A stretch of DNA of 64,000 nucleotides from Streptomyces lydicus (GTDB taxonomy: Bacteria; Actinomycetota; Actinomycetes; Streptomycetales; Streptomycetaceae): assembly GCF_000717345.1 (NCBI RefSeq), contig NZ_JNZA01000001.1:124001-188000 (forward strand), read 5' to 3'. Below the pieces are notes generated by a model. The model was not told the DNA's origin. It saw only the letters and a program-made list of their open reading frames with translations, and did not search any database. The translations under genes and the position numbers were made by a program. Positions 54,743 through 62,580 of this stretch are shown here, piece after piece (position 1 is the stretch's first letter; each line of letters opens with the position of its first letter).

Positions 54743-54973
54743 ATGGCAGAGGACGTCGTGAACATCGACCGGCAGCAGCTGATGGCGGAGGCGCTCCAGG
54801 AATTCGCGGCGCGCAGCGATGAGCAGCTGGACTGGATCCTGGGGCATGTCCGGCATCGCCTCGGCAACGCTCGCCGGATGGGGGTGCCCGTCCCGGCTGA
54901 CCTGGCCAGCAGGGTCTCGCGACTGTGCGAGAAGCGCAGTTGGCCCCTCGACGAGCCGGAAGAGCGGGCCTGA
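54743..54973 (+). CDS. Small hypothetical protein
   Basis: The product is 76 residues, mostly charged helix (DRQQLMAEALQEFAARSDEQLDWILGHVRHRLGNARRM) and soluble. Codon use looks genuine. GGGTAGG at 54726-54732 could be the ribosome site for ATG 54743; ATG 54704 would add 13 residues. No family was recognised. Confidence 0.5.
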   Translation: MAEDVVNIDRQQLMAEALQEFAARSDEQLDWILGHVRHRLGNARRMGVPVPADLASRVSRLCEKRSWPLDEPEERA

Positions 54974-55096
54974 CCTCGTTCTTCGCGGGACCGTCGAGAC
55001 TGTGAGCGGCTCTCGTGCGCGGCACCGGCGTCCTCGCCCTCACCCCAGAGGCGCTGTGGTTGCGCCCGGCGCCCGGGGGCTTCCGGTATCCGGGGG

Positions 55097-56056
55097 TCAT
55101 GACACACCGGTGGGTGTTCGTCCCTCCAGGCGCAGCCAGGTGTTGCCTGCGCGGAGCCAGAGGGATCCGTCGCGGCCTTGGCGGCATCGGCCGACGACGC
55201 GGCCGGGCACCCGAAGCCTGCGGCGGCTGGTCACTTTCCAGGTGGTGTCGTCGAGCTCGGCGCGTATGAGCTCGACGGACCGCTTGTTGTGGTGCCGGCG
55301 GGTGAGCAGTGCCCGGTTGTCGCGGACGGCGAATCCGTCCGGATCGGGGACAGGGCTGCGATAGCTGGTCACGTCGCCGGTGGACGGAGTGATCCGTGTC
55401 AGGTAGGTGCCGCCTCTGCTGCTCCCGGAGTACCAAACGAGCCATACGTGTTCGTTCTGGGTCGCGGTGGTGCAGCCTTCCAGGGGGTGGTCGGGCAGCC
55501 GCCCGTCGGGAGCCCAGGACGCCTGGCCCCGGGTGTTCCAGCCGGCGAGGCCCGCGCCGGATTCCGGGTGGCCTCCGTAGATGCCTTCGTCTCCGTAAGC
55601 CGTCCAGACGCCTCCGCCGACGTCGGTGACCAGGGCGGGGATGTCGTCGCCGACGTAGAACTCGCGTTCAGGTGCACCCGATGCGGAGAACACCACAGCG
55701 TTGGGCCTCCAGACGCCGTCGGTCTCGTTCCGGAACGTACGGCCGCTCACCAGCAGGAATCGGGAATCCGGCAGCAAGGCCAAGTGGCTGGGCCGAATCG
55801 GGATGTCCTGCACCAGGATGCGCCGCTCCTCCTGGCCCGTGACGGTGACCAACTCACCGGTGAACGGGACGTCCGGCCCCCATCCGATCCACCCCTTGAC
55901 GTAGCGGGTGTGATCAAGGTGCCGCCGGTGAACCAACAGCACCGCAAGTTCCCCGGCAGGCCCGACACTCCACCAAAGGGCCCGGCGCCCCCGGACGACA
56001 TCGGCAGCGGGAAGCCGCCACACGTGGTGCATCGCGGCATCAGAACGGGCAGGCAC
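55097..56056 (-). CDS. Hypothetical protein, possible beta-propeller
   Basis: The protein is 319 residues, rich in Trp, Gly and short beta-like segments such as LALLPDSRFLLVSGR, AVVFSASGAPEREFYVGDD and LTRITPSTGDVTSYRS, spaced about 45 residues apart as in propeller blades. There is no signal peptide or membrane segment, so it is probably cytosolic. GTG 56056 has GAGGAA about 12 bp upstream; the next in-frame ATG is 56032. Family and function are unknown. Confidence 0.6.
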   Translation of the reverse strand: MPARSDAAMHHVWRLPAADVVRGRRALWWSVGPAGELAVLLVHRRHLDHTRYVKGWIGWGPDVPFTGELVTVTGQEERRILVQDIPIRPSHLALLPDSRFLLVSGRTFRNETDGVWRPNAVVFSASGAPEREFYVGDDIPALVTDVGGGVWTAYGDEGIYGGHPESGAGLAGWNTRGQASWAPDGRLPDHPLEGCTTATQNEHVWLVWYSGSSRGGTYLTRITPSTGDVTSYRSPVPDPDGFAVRDNRALLTRRHHNKRSVELIRAELDDTTWKVTSRRRLRVPGRVVGRCRQGRDGSLWLRAGNTWLRLEGRTPTGVS

Positions 56057-56342
56057 GGGGCGGAGATTCCTCGGCAGTCGCCTCTGGGACTCCGGGAGCC
56101 GAGCTGCCCGAAGAGCGCTACCCTACCGTTCCTCGCCCAGGCCGTGCGCAGTTCCTCCCGGCTGGCCGTACTCCAGGAGCCCTGGCCCGAGCCTGCGGTC
56201 ATCACTCGTGTCTCCATGGCCCACCGCCCACCCGGAACGTAGGAGTCCGATTTTTCCTGCCACATCCGCCTTGTTGGCTTGATTTCGCCTAGGTAGCCTG
56301 TCCGATGATCAACACACCCCCTGCAGGAAGAGGAATCTCCTC
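56057..56342. other. Intergenic region, divergent
   Basis: These 286 bp lie between the leftward hypothetical gene and the rightward secreted-protein gene. A leftward frame from about 56217 (beginning METRVMTAGSGQ) has some coding character but does not continue into a recognisable protein. AGGAAGAGGA at about 56325-56334 serves the next gene. No clear promoter was seen. Confidence 0.35.
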
Positions 56343-56747
56343 ATGCGCAACCACACTCGGGCCGGCGTCATACTCGCCACCTCCCTTCTCGCCGCCGCGG
56401 GCCTGGCGGCTCCGGCTTCGGCCGGCGAGCGGGCCGGTGCGGTCCGCAACGCGGGCCCCTCCTGCACCTCGCTGTCCAACGGTTCGTTCTGCGTGGGCAT
56501 CATCGACGGCGGCCACACCGTGAACCTCGTGTACGGGAAGACCGGCGGTTCCGCGGTGACCGTGAAGTTCGGTTACCGGAAGGGCAACACGAAGCACTTC
56601 AGCAACGCGTACACCGTCAAGAAGGGCGACACGAAGACGTTCAAGTTCAAGAACCTGAACCTGGGCTGCAGCACCATCTACGGGGTCCTGGCGGTCGACG
56701 GCCAGGGCGACTTCGAGACGCCGGGTCTGCACAACACCGGCTGCTGA
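56343..56747 (+). CDS. Small secreted cysteine-containing protein
   Basis: The protein is 134 residues. It has a classic Sec signal peptide (MRNHTRAGVILATSLLAAAG, cleavage after PASA near residue 27). The mature part, about 107 residues, is basic, has four Cys (probably two disulfides), and is predicted rich in beta strands (HTVNLVYGKTGGSAVTVKFGYRKG). No family was recognised. ATG 56343 has AGGAAGAGGA upstream. A strong terminator hairpin follows, so it is transcribed alone. Confidence 0.75.
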   Translation: MRNHTRAGVILATSLLAAAGLAAPASAGERAGAVRNAGPSCTSLSNGSFCVGIIDGGHTVNLVYGKTGGSAVTVKFGYRKGNTKHFSNAYTVKKGDTKTFKFKNLNLGCSTIYGVLAVDGQGDFETPGLHNTGC

Positions 56748-56761
56748 CCGGCATCCTCCTC

Positions 56762-56792
56762 GCCGCCCGGTGCCCACGGCGCCGGGCGGCGC
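56762..56792 (+). terminator. Terminator hairpin after the secreted-protein gene
   Basis: CGCCGCCCGG (56762-56771) pairs perfectly with CCGGGCGGCG (56783-56792) over an 11-nt loop, beginning 14 bp after the stop codon. Confidence 0.7.
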
Positions 56793-56925
56793 GCGTGTCT
56801 CTACGGCCTGTCGTGTTCCGCTGTGCACGGCAACCCGGAGACCGTTCAGGGACAGCCTCGGTAGGTGTCATTTCGGCCGTGCAGGTGCCACATCCTCAAA
56901 CGTCGATGCCCCTTGGCGTGGGGCG

Positions 56926-57321
56926 TTACTCGGACTCCGGATGCATCTGGACCCATCGCCCGTTGAGGCGCTTCATCTCCACCCCGTAGTAGGGCGGGGG
57001 AGCGTCGGTGCGGCTGTTGGCACGCACGGTTGCTTGCGGCCTGGGGCCGGGGCGCTTTCCGCTTTGCCCCTTCGCTACCTGAGGCTTCTTCTTCGCGTCG
57101 CGCTGCCGTAACTCCTCAATACGCCTCAGGAGTTCGGTGCGGCTCATTTGTTTCGTGTTCCGGGCCCGGCCGGGTGGGGCGGCGGAAGCGGGCGGCTCGC
57201 CGCCGGCGGGTGGGCGACATGCGCGGTGCGCCGGCCGCCCACCCTTGATGATGACGAGCTTCTTCTTGCCCACCGGCTTACCGCACAGGGCGCAGTGCTT
57301 GGGCCTGGAAGCATCAGACAC
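56926..57321 (-). CDS. Hypothetical protein with N-terminal zinc-ribbon-like motif
   Basis: The protein is 131 residues. The N-terminus has HCALCGKPVGKKKLVIIKGG followed by HRAC, a CxxC...HxxC set that could bind zinc. A Pro/Ala linker, a charged helix (SRTELLRRIEELRQRDAKKK) and a basic tail follow; the overall charge is positive, so nucleic-acid binding is possible. No family was recognised. Confidence 0.6.
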   Translation of the reverse strand: MSDASRPKHCALCGKPVGKKKLVIIKGGRPAHRACRPPAGGEPPASAAPPGRARNTKQMSRTELLRRIEELRQRDAKKKPQVAKGQSGKRPGPRPQATVRANSRTDAPPPYYGVEMKRLNGRWVQMHPESE

Positions 57322-57415
57322 GATCCCCCCGATCGCAAAGCCTCGATGAGAGGGAACGATAGTCGGTCAGGGGCGATTTCGGCCCCGGTGGCGTGTAGTC
57401 GTCGCGGAGGATCGC

Positions 57416-57439
57416 CTACGGCTACGGCTACGGCTACGG
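57416..57439. repeat. (CTACGG)4 hexamer repeat
   Basis: Four perfect head-to-tail CTACGG units lie in the 140-bp gap between the zinc-ribbon protein and the TetR gene. It is probably replication slippage; no function is evident. Confidence 0.7.
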
Positions 57440-57461
57440 CCCGGGCCTTGGACGCTTGCGC

Positions 57462-58169
57462 TCAGTCGGCGCCATCAGGTTTTGTCGACGTGGCTTGGGC
57501 GAGCAGCCCGTCGACGAACGCGCGGAGGCCCTGCGGGTAGATGTCCCGCGCGGCCAGCGCGGCCCATTGGTCGCCGAGGGCGGCCAGGTGGGGCACCCGG
57601 GACGCGTCGAACGTCTCGCGAAAGGTGGGGAGTTCGCGGTCGGCCCGCCGGTGCGGGGACCGGGAGCGGACGAGGATCTCGCCGACGGTGTAGTACCAGA
57701 TGCTGCGGAAGACATCGACGGTCTGCGGGGGCGTGCATCCGTAGTCGTCGGCCGCGGCCACGATGGCTTCGACCATCCACAGTGACGATTCGTCGAGGAG
57801 GCCGACGAAACCGTCGGCCGTGAGGACCTCCGCGGCCCACGGCCAGGCCGCGAGGGCATCGTGCATCGCGGTGGCGGCCGCCACGATGCGGTCCCGTGGG
57901 TCGCTGGGAAGTCGGGGGCGTTCGATCTCGCCGATGTAATGGTTGAGCAGGAGGACCAGTAGGTCGTCCTTGCCCTGGATGTGGTGGTACAGGGTCGTCG
58001 CCCCGATGCCCATCTCGGCGGCCAGCCGGCGGATGGTCAGTTTCTCCCAGCCGTCCTCGTCGATGAGCCGGCGGGCCGCCGCCAGGATCTGCGCGCGGGA
58101 GGTCACGCGCGGCCGGCCGGTACGGCCGTGCGGGGCGGAAGAGAGTGGCGGCGGGGGCGAGGGAGCCAT
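57462..58169 (-). CDS. TetR/AcrR family regulator (TetR_C-type) of the adjacent efflux pump
   Basis: The protein is 235 residues. The HTH (about 20-65) reads SRAQILAAARRLIDEDGWEKLTIRRLAAEMGIGATTLYHHIQGKDDLL, the form seen in TetR-proper repressors, and the C-terminal region (ILVRSRSPHRR, FDGLLA-like end) fits the TetR_C ligand domain. It is divergent from a DHA2-type MFS gene with a 24-bp near-palindrome between them, the layout of tetR/tetA-like drug efflux pairs. ATG 58169 was chosen because upstream frame is Pro/Gly-rich shadow sequence. Confidence 0.85.
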   Translation of the reverse strand: MAPSPPPPLSSAPHGRTGRPRVTSRAQILAAARRLIDEDGWEKLTIRRLAAEMGIGATTLYHHIQGKDDLLVLLLNHYIGEIERPRLPSDPRDRIVAAATAMHDALAAWPWAAEVLTADGFVGLLDESSLWMVEAIVAAADDYGCTPPQTVDVFRSIWYYTVGEILVRSRSPHRRADRELPTFRETFDASRVPHLAALGDQWAALAARDIYPQGLRAFVDGLLAQATSTKPDGAD

Positions 58170-58256
58170 GGATCCATCATGCCGTCCCGCTGCCTCACGT
58201 CGCGAAGCCGGTGCGGTTTCGCCCCTTTGGTATTCGACAGCGGCTGGTCCCGTGCT

Positions 58257-58280
58257 ACTTTCGGAACATGTTCGGAAAGT
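58257..58280. promoter_or_regulatory. 24-bp near-perfect palindrome, TetR operator of the efflux gene
   Basis: ACTTTC (58257-58262) pairs with GAAAGT (58275-58280), and the centre GAACATGTTC (58264-58273) is self-complementary; only the bases at 58263 and 58274 do not pair. A -10-like TACTTT (58256-58261) overlaps its left end, so binding would block efflux gene transcription. Confidence 0.65.
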
Positions 58281-58310
58281 CGGAAGGCAACGCCGAGGAC
58301 GGAGTCCGCG

Positions 58311-59753
58311 ATGACGCATAGTTCGGATGCTCGACCGGGGCTCACGCTCGCCACGGTGGCCGTCGTGCAGTTCATGGTGTCGCTCGACCTGTCGGTCGTG
58401 AACGTCGGACTCCCGCAGATAGCCGCCGGTCTCGGCTTCAGCGCGGTGGGCCTGACCTGGGTGATCCACGCGTACGCCCTCGCTTTCGGAGGGCTGCTCC
58501 TGCTGGGCGGCAAAGCCGCCGACCGATACGGCCGGGGGAGGGTCCTGCTGTTCGGGCTCGGCCTGTTCGGTCTCGCCTCGCTCGCCGGCGGTCTCGCCCA
58601 GGGACCTGGCCAGTTGGTCGCCGCACGAGCCGCCCAGGGCGTCGGGGCCGCCGCGCTGGCTCCGGCCGCACTGGCGCTGCTGACCGCGACGTTCCCCTCG
58701 GGAAGGGCCCGCGTACGGGCCTTCGGAGTGTGGAGCGCGATGAACGCCGCCGGAGGCGCCTTCGGCGTCCTGGTCGGTGGCCTGCTCACCGAGTACGCCA
58801 GCTGGCGCTGGGTGATGTTCGTGAACGTGCCGATGGCCGCATGCGCGCTGGCCCTGGCCCGACGCGGCGTCGCCGCCGGCCGGCCGACCGCTCGCGGTGG
58901 CCGCCCGGACGTACTCGGTGCCCTCCTGGCCACCGCGGGCATGACGCTGCTGGTGTTCGGCGTCGTCCGCACCGACCGGTATGCGTGGAGTTCGCCGGTC
59001 ACCCTGACGACGCTGGCGGTCGCCGTCGCGCTCCTTGCCGCGTTCCTCCACGTCGAGCGGACCACCGCCCGCGAACCCCTGATCCGGCTCGGCCTGTTCG
59101 CCCACCGCTCGGTCGCCGGCGCGAACGCTTTCAACCTCCTGGTCGGTGCGGCCATGGCCTCGGCCTTCTACTTCGTCTCCCTCTACCTCCAACGCGTCCT
59201 CGGGACCGGGCCGGCGCTGACCGGGGTCATGTTCCTGCCGTTCTCCCTCGCAGTGATTGCCGGCTCCGTGCTCGCCGTGAAGCTCGGCTACCGTCTCGCT
59301 CCCCGCACCCTTGTGGTCATCGGCGGACTCCTGACCGGGGCCGGGCTCGCCTGGTTCGGCCTGATCAGCCCCAACGGCTCCTTCACCACCGATGTCCTCG
59401 GGCCCTCGATCGTCGCCGGCGGCGGATTCGGGCTCTGCCTCGCACCGGTCGTCTCCCTCGCCACCGCCGGTGTCGCACCCCGCGAGACCGGCACCGCCTC
59501 CGGCCTGCTCAACAGCTCACGCCAGATCGGCGCCTCCCTCGGACTCGCCGTCCTCGGCACCGCGGCCCACCAGCACACCGGCCGGGTCACCACACCCGGA
59601 ACCCTCAACGACGGATACGCGCTCGGCCTGACCCTCGGCGCCGCGCTCCTGCTCGTCGCCGTCCTCATCGCGCTCACCGTCCTGCGGCCGGCCGCCTCGC
59701 CGACGCGGACCGCGCAGACCGAGGACCGCGACCTGCTTCCCGCCCGCGACTGA
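58311..59753 (+). CDS. MFS transporter, DHA2/EmrB-QacA type (14 TM)
   Basis: The protein is 480 residues with about 14 membrane segments. Signatures are FMVSLDLSVVNVGLPQIAAGLG (the DHA2 motif D1), GGKAADRYGRGRVLLFGL (motif A), and PAALALLTATFPSGRAR after the antiporter motif C region. These proton antiporters export drugs or metabolites. The start ATG 58311 has GGAG at 58301-58304. The divergent TetR protein should repress it until drug is present. It is not linked to the NRPS operon. Confidence 0.88.
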   Translation: MTHSSDARPGLTLATVAVVQFMVSLDLSVVNVGLPQIAAGLGFSAVGLTWVIHAYALAFGGLLLLGGKAADRYGRGRVLLFGLGLFGLASLAGGLAQGPGQLVAARAAQGVGAAALAPAALALLTATFPSGRARVRAFGVWSAMNAAGGAFGVLVGGLLTEYASWRWVMFVNVPMAACALALARRGVAAGRPTARGGRPDVLGALLATAGMTLLVFGVVRTDRYAWSSPVTLTTLAVAVALLAAFLHVERTTAREPLIRLGLFAHRSVAGANAFNLLVGAAMASAFYFVSLYLQRVLGTGPALTGVMFLPFSLAVIAGSVLAVKLGYRLAPRTLVVIGGLLTGAGLAWFGLISPNGSFTTDVLGPSIVAGGGFGLCLAPVVSLATAGVAPRETGTASGLLNSSRQIGASLGLAVLGTAAHQHTGRVTTPGTLNDGYALGLTLGAALLLVAVLIALTVLRPAASPTRTAQTEDRDLLPARD

Positions 59754-59941
59754 ACCGGAGGGAGGGGAGGGAAGGGGTGAGGTTCAACGAGGTGTTCCAA
59801 GGGCGCGTCACCGGACACCTGGAGCCGAACGCGGAGCGACCCCGCACCCGCACCCGCACCCCGCACCGGCGCCCCGGACGGACCGGGTCACGCGCCACCG
59901 CCGGTACCCGGCCGCGACGAGATCAACGAAACGGGAGGACG

Positions 59942-61882
59942 ATGAACGCCACCGACCTTGCCCAGGCGAGGAAACAGCCCGCACCACCACCGGATGCCGA
60001 CTCCGCAGCGGAACTGCCGCATACCGATTCCGCGGCGGGACAGAGCGTGGCAGGGCTGCTGCGCCCCTATCTCCGGAGTTTCGCCGCCCTTGTCGTCCTG
60101 CAGGTCATGGGCGCTGTCGCGGGCCTGGCACCGCTCCTCGCGGTCGTCGAACTGGGCCGGACGCTGTTGTCGCCCGACCCGGTCGATCACGGTCATGTCC
60201 GGATGGTCGTGATCGCGGGGGCGGTCGGTCTGTTCGTCCGGCTGCTGTTCACGGCCGCGTCGTCCGGGATCGGCCATCTCCTCGACAACCACGTGCAATT
60301 GACGTTTCGCCGGCAACTGGCCGCGCAGCTGGGGCGCGTACCGCTCGGCTGGCTCTCGCAGCGCCGGACCGGCGAGCTGGCCAAGGTGGTGGGGGAGGAC
60401 GTGAGCGCGGTGCACCCGTTCATCGCCCACACCCCCGGCGAACTCGTCTCCGCCTTCGTGGTTCCGCTGGTGTCGCTGATCTACCTGTTCACCATCGACT
60501 GGCGGCTCACGCTGATCACGCTGATACCGGTGGTGCTGGCGGTGGCGCTGGTCCCTCTGATGATGACCCCGGCCCGGCTGCGCGAGCAGGAGGAGTTCGA
60601 CGAGGCCATGGGACGGATTTCGAGCTCCGTCGTCGAGTTCGTGCAGGGCATCTCGGTGGTCAAGGCGTTCGGCCGGTCGGGGCGCGCCCACCGGAGGTTC
60701 CGCACGGCTACGGACGAGTTCGTCGGCATCTTTCGCCGGTGGGTGCACGGCCTCTCCAGGATCGCCGCGGGGATGCAGTTCGTGCTGTCGCCGCCGTTCG
60801 TCCTCCTCGTCGTGCTCATCGGCGGTGCGGCTCTGATCACAAGCGGCGGCCTGGCCCCGGCCGACCTGCTGCCCTTCCTGCTGCTCGGCCTGGGCCTGAC
60901 CGCTCCGGTGGCGGCCCTCGGCCACGGCTTCGACGACATGCAGGCCGCCCGGCGCGCGGTCGGCCGGATCCGGGACGTGCTGGCGGTGCCCTCGCTCCCG
61001 GAGCCTGCGCGGCCCGTCGCACCACACGGCCACCGGGTGGAACTGCGGGACGTTCGATTCGGCTACGAAGCCGACCACGAGGTGCTGCGCGGGATCGACC
61101 TGGCGCTTGAGCCGGGGACGGTGACCGCGCTCGTCGGAGCGTCAGGAAGCGGCAAATCGACACTGGTTCAGCTGTTGCCGCGGTTCTTCGACCCGACCCA
61201 CGGTTCGGTCACCCTGGGCGGCGTCGATCTGCGCGAGCTCGGAAGCCGGGAGCTCCACCGGATGGTCTCCTTCGTCTTCCAGGACGTCTCCCTGCTGCGC
61301 GCCTCGGTCGCGGAGAACATCGCGCTGGCGGCACCGCAGGCCGGCTTCCACGACGTGGTGCGCGCCGCCCGGCTGGCGAACATTCACGAGCGCATTCTCG
61401 AGCTGCCCCGCGGATACGAAACGGTGCTCGGTGCGGACGCCGGACTGTCGGGTGGCGAGGCCCAGCGGATCTCGATCGCACGCGCACTGCTCGCCGCCGC
61501 GCCCGTTCTGGTGCTCGACGAGGCGACCGCCTTCGCCGACCCGCAGACCGAACAGGCGGTGCGCCGCGCCCTGGCGACGCCGGAGGGCGACCGGACGATC
61601 CTGGTCATCGCCCATCGCCTGGAGACGATCGTCGGCGCCGACACCGTCGCCGTTCTGGAGAACGGGTTGATCGTCGAGCGCGGTGGGCCCGCCGAGTTGC
61701 TGAAGCGGAACGGAAAGTTCGCCGAGTTCTGGCGGTCCCACCAGGCGGCGAGCACCGACGAGATCGATCCGGACCGGTCGGCCGAACGAATACGGGCGCA
61801 GTCGGCAGACGCTCGGGCGAGGCCGGCAGACGCGCGGGCGCTGTCGGCAGGCGGGCGTGTGAGGAGGGAGGAGCGACGGTGA
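59942..61882 (+). CDS. ABC half-transporter (TMD-NBD fusion), metal- or siderophore-related
   Basis: The protein is 646 residues. Six membrane helices (about 35-320) precede the ATPase (about 360-590): Walker A GASGSGKST, Q-loop FVFQDVSLL, signature LSGGEAQR, Walker B VLVLDEATA (catalytic Glu present), and H-loop IAHRLE. The layout matches the type IV fold used by siderophore importers such as IrtAB, but there is no siderophore-interaction domain. The C-terminal tail has repeated S-A-D-A-R-A units. The stop overlaps the start of a DtxR regulator, and a second half-transporter follows, so the two probably pair as a heterodimer. Confidence 0.85.
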   Translation: MNATDLAQARKQPAPPPDADSAAELPHTDSAAGQSVAGLLRPYLRSFAALVVLQVMGAVAGLAPLLAVVELGRTLLSPDPVDHGHVRMVVIAGAVGLFVRLLFTAASSGIGHLLDNHVQLTFRRQLAAQLGRVPLGWLSQRRTGELAKVVGEDVSAVHPFIAHTPGELVSAFVVPLVSLIYLFTIDWRLTLITLIPVVLAVALVPLMMTPARLREQEEFDEAMGRISSSVVEFVQGISVVKAFGRSGRAHRRFRTATDEFVGIFRRWVHGLSRIAAGMQFVLSPPFVLLVVLIGGAALITSGGLAPADLLPFLLLGLGLTAPVAALGHGFDDMQAARRAVGRIRDVLAVPSLPEPARPVAPHGHRVELRDVRFGYEADHEVLRGIDLALEPGTVTALVGASGSGKSTLVQLLPRFFDPTHGSVTLGGVDLRELGSRELHRMVSFVFQDVSLLRASVAENIALAAPQAGFHDVVRAARLANIHERILELPRGYETVLGADAGLSGGEAQRISIARALLAAAPVLVLDEATAFADPQTEQAVRRALATPEGDRTILVIAHRLETIVGADTVAVLENGLIVERGGPAELLKRNGKFAEFWRSHQAASTDEIDPDRSAERIRAQSADARARPADARALSAGGRVRREERR

Positions 61883-62580
61883 TGACGCACAGCCTGGTCG
61901 ATCCGACGGAGATGTATCTCCGGACCATTTTCGAGCTGGAGGAGGACGGGGTGGTGCCGCTTCGGGCCCGGATCGCCGAAAGACTTCGGCAGAGCGGGCC
62001 GACCGTCTCCGGGACCGTGGCGCGGATGCAGCGAGACGGCCTGGTGCGGGTGGCTGAAGACCGGCGTCTGGTGCTGACGGAACAGGGCCGTCGACAGGCC
62101 GTGCGGGTGATGCGCAAGCATCGCCTCGCCGAGTGCCTCCTGGTGGACGTGATCGGCCTTCGCTGGGAGGACGTTCACGTCGAGGCATCCCGATGGCAGC
62201 ACGTGATCTCCGACGCGGTGGAGAGCCGATTGACGGAGGTGCTCGGACACCCCGCCACCTGCCCGCACGGCAGCCCCATTCCCCGAGGGGAGGAGAGCGG
62301 CGCCGGCCGTGCCCCCGTCCTCACCCTGACGCATGCGGCCACCGCCGCGGAGAGCACGGTGACCGTCGTCCGGATCGGCGAGCTGCTCCAGAACGATCCC
62401 TGGGTCCTGCTGCGCCTCAAGCGCGCCGGGATTCGGCCCGGTCACACGGTCGCGGTCGCGGCCACCGAGAGCGGGGTGACGGTGACCGGCGGCGAGCAGG
62501 CGACGTTCCCCCACGCACTCAGCGATCACATCTTTGTGGCAACCCACGGTGGCCCACTGCAAGGAGACGAGCCCCGATGA
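61882..62580 (+). CDS. DtxR/IdeR family metal-dependent regulator
   Basis: The protein is 232 residues from ATG 61882; GTG 61879 would add one residue. The N-terminal winged HTH (5-65; EMYLRTIFELEEDGVVPLRARIAERLRQSGPTVSGTVARMQRDGLV) and dimerisation/metal domain (70-145; HRLAECLLVDVIGLRWEDVHVEASRWQHVIS, with the His, Glu and Cys metal ligands including HPATCPHG) are complete, and a FeoA/SH3-like third domain ends the protein. It represses transcription with bound iron or manganese. GGAGGGAGGAG lies 8 bp upstream. It overlaps both neighbours, so the regulator and transporter are co-translated. Confidence 0.9.
   Translation: MTHSLVDPTEMYLRTIFELEEDGVVPLRARIAERLRQSGPTVSGTVARMQRDGLVRVAEDRRLVLTEQGRRQAVRVMRKHRLAECLLVDVIGLRWEDVHVEASRWQHVISDAVESRLTEVLGHPATCPHGSPIPRGEESGAGRAPVLTLTHAATAAESTVTVVRIGELLQNDPWVLLRLKRAGIRPGHTVAVAATESGVTVTGGEQATFPHALSDHIFVATHGGPLQGDEPR

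Noticed and set aside
56057..56265. A leftward frame beginning METRVMTAGSGQ, perhaps the broken N-terminus of the 55097-56056 gene
   Set aside because: The segment is plausible for about 45 residues but then turns low complexity, and the following gene has its own GTG with a ribosome site; there is no evidence for a frameshift.
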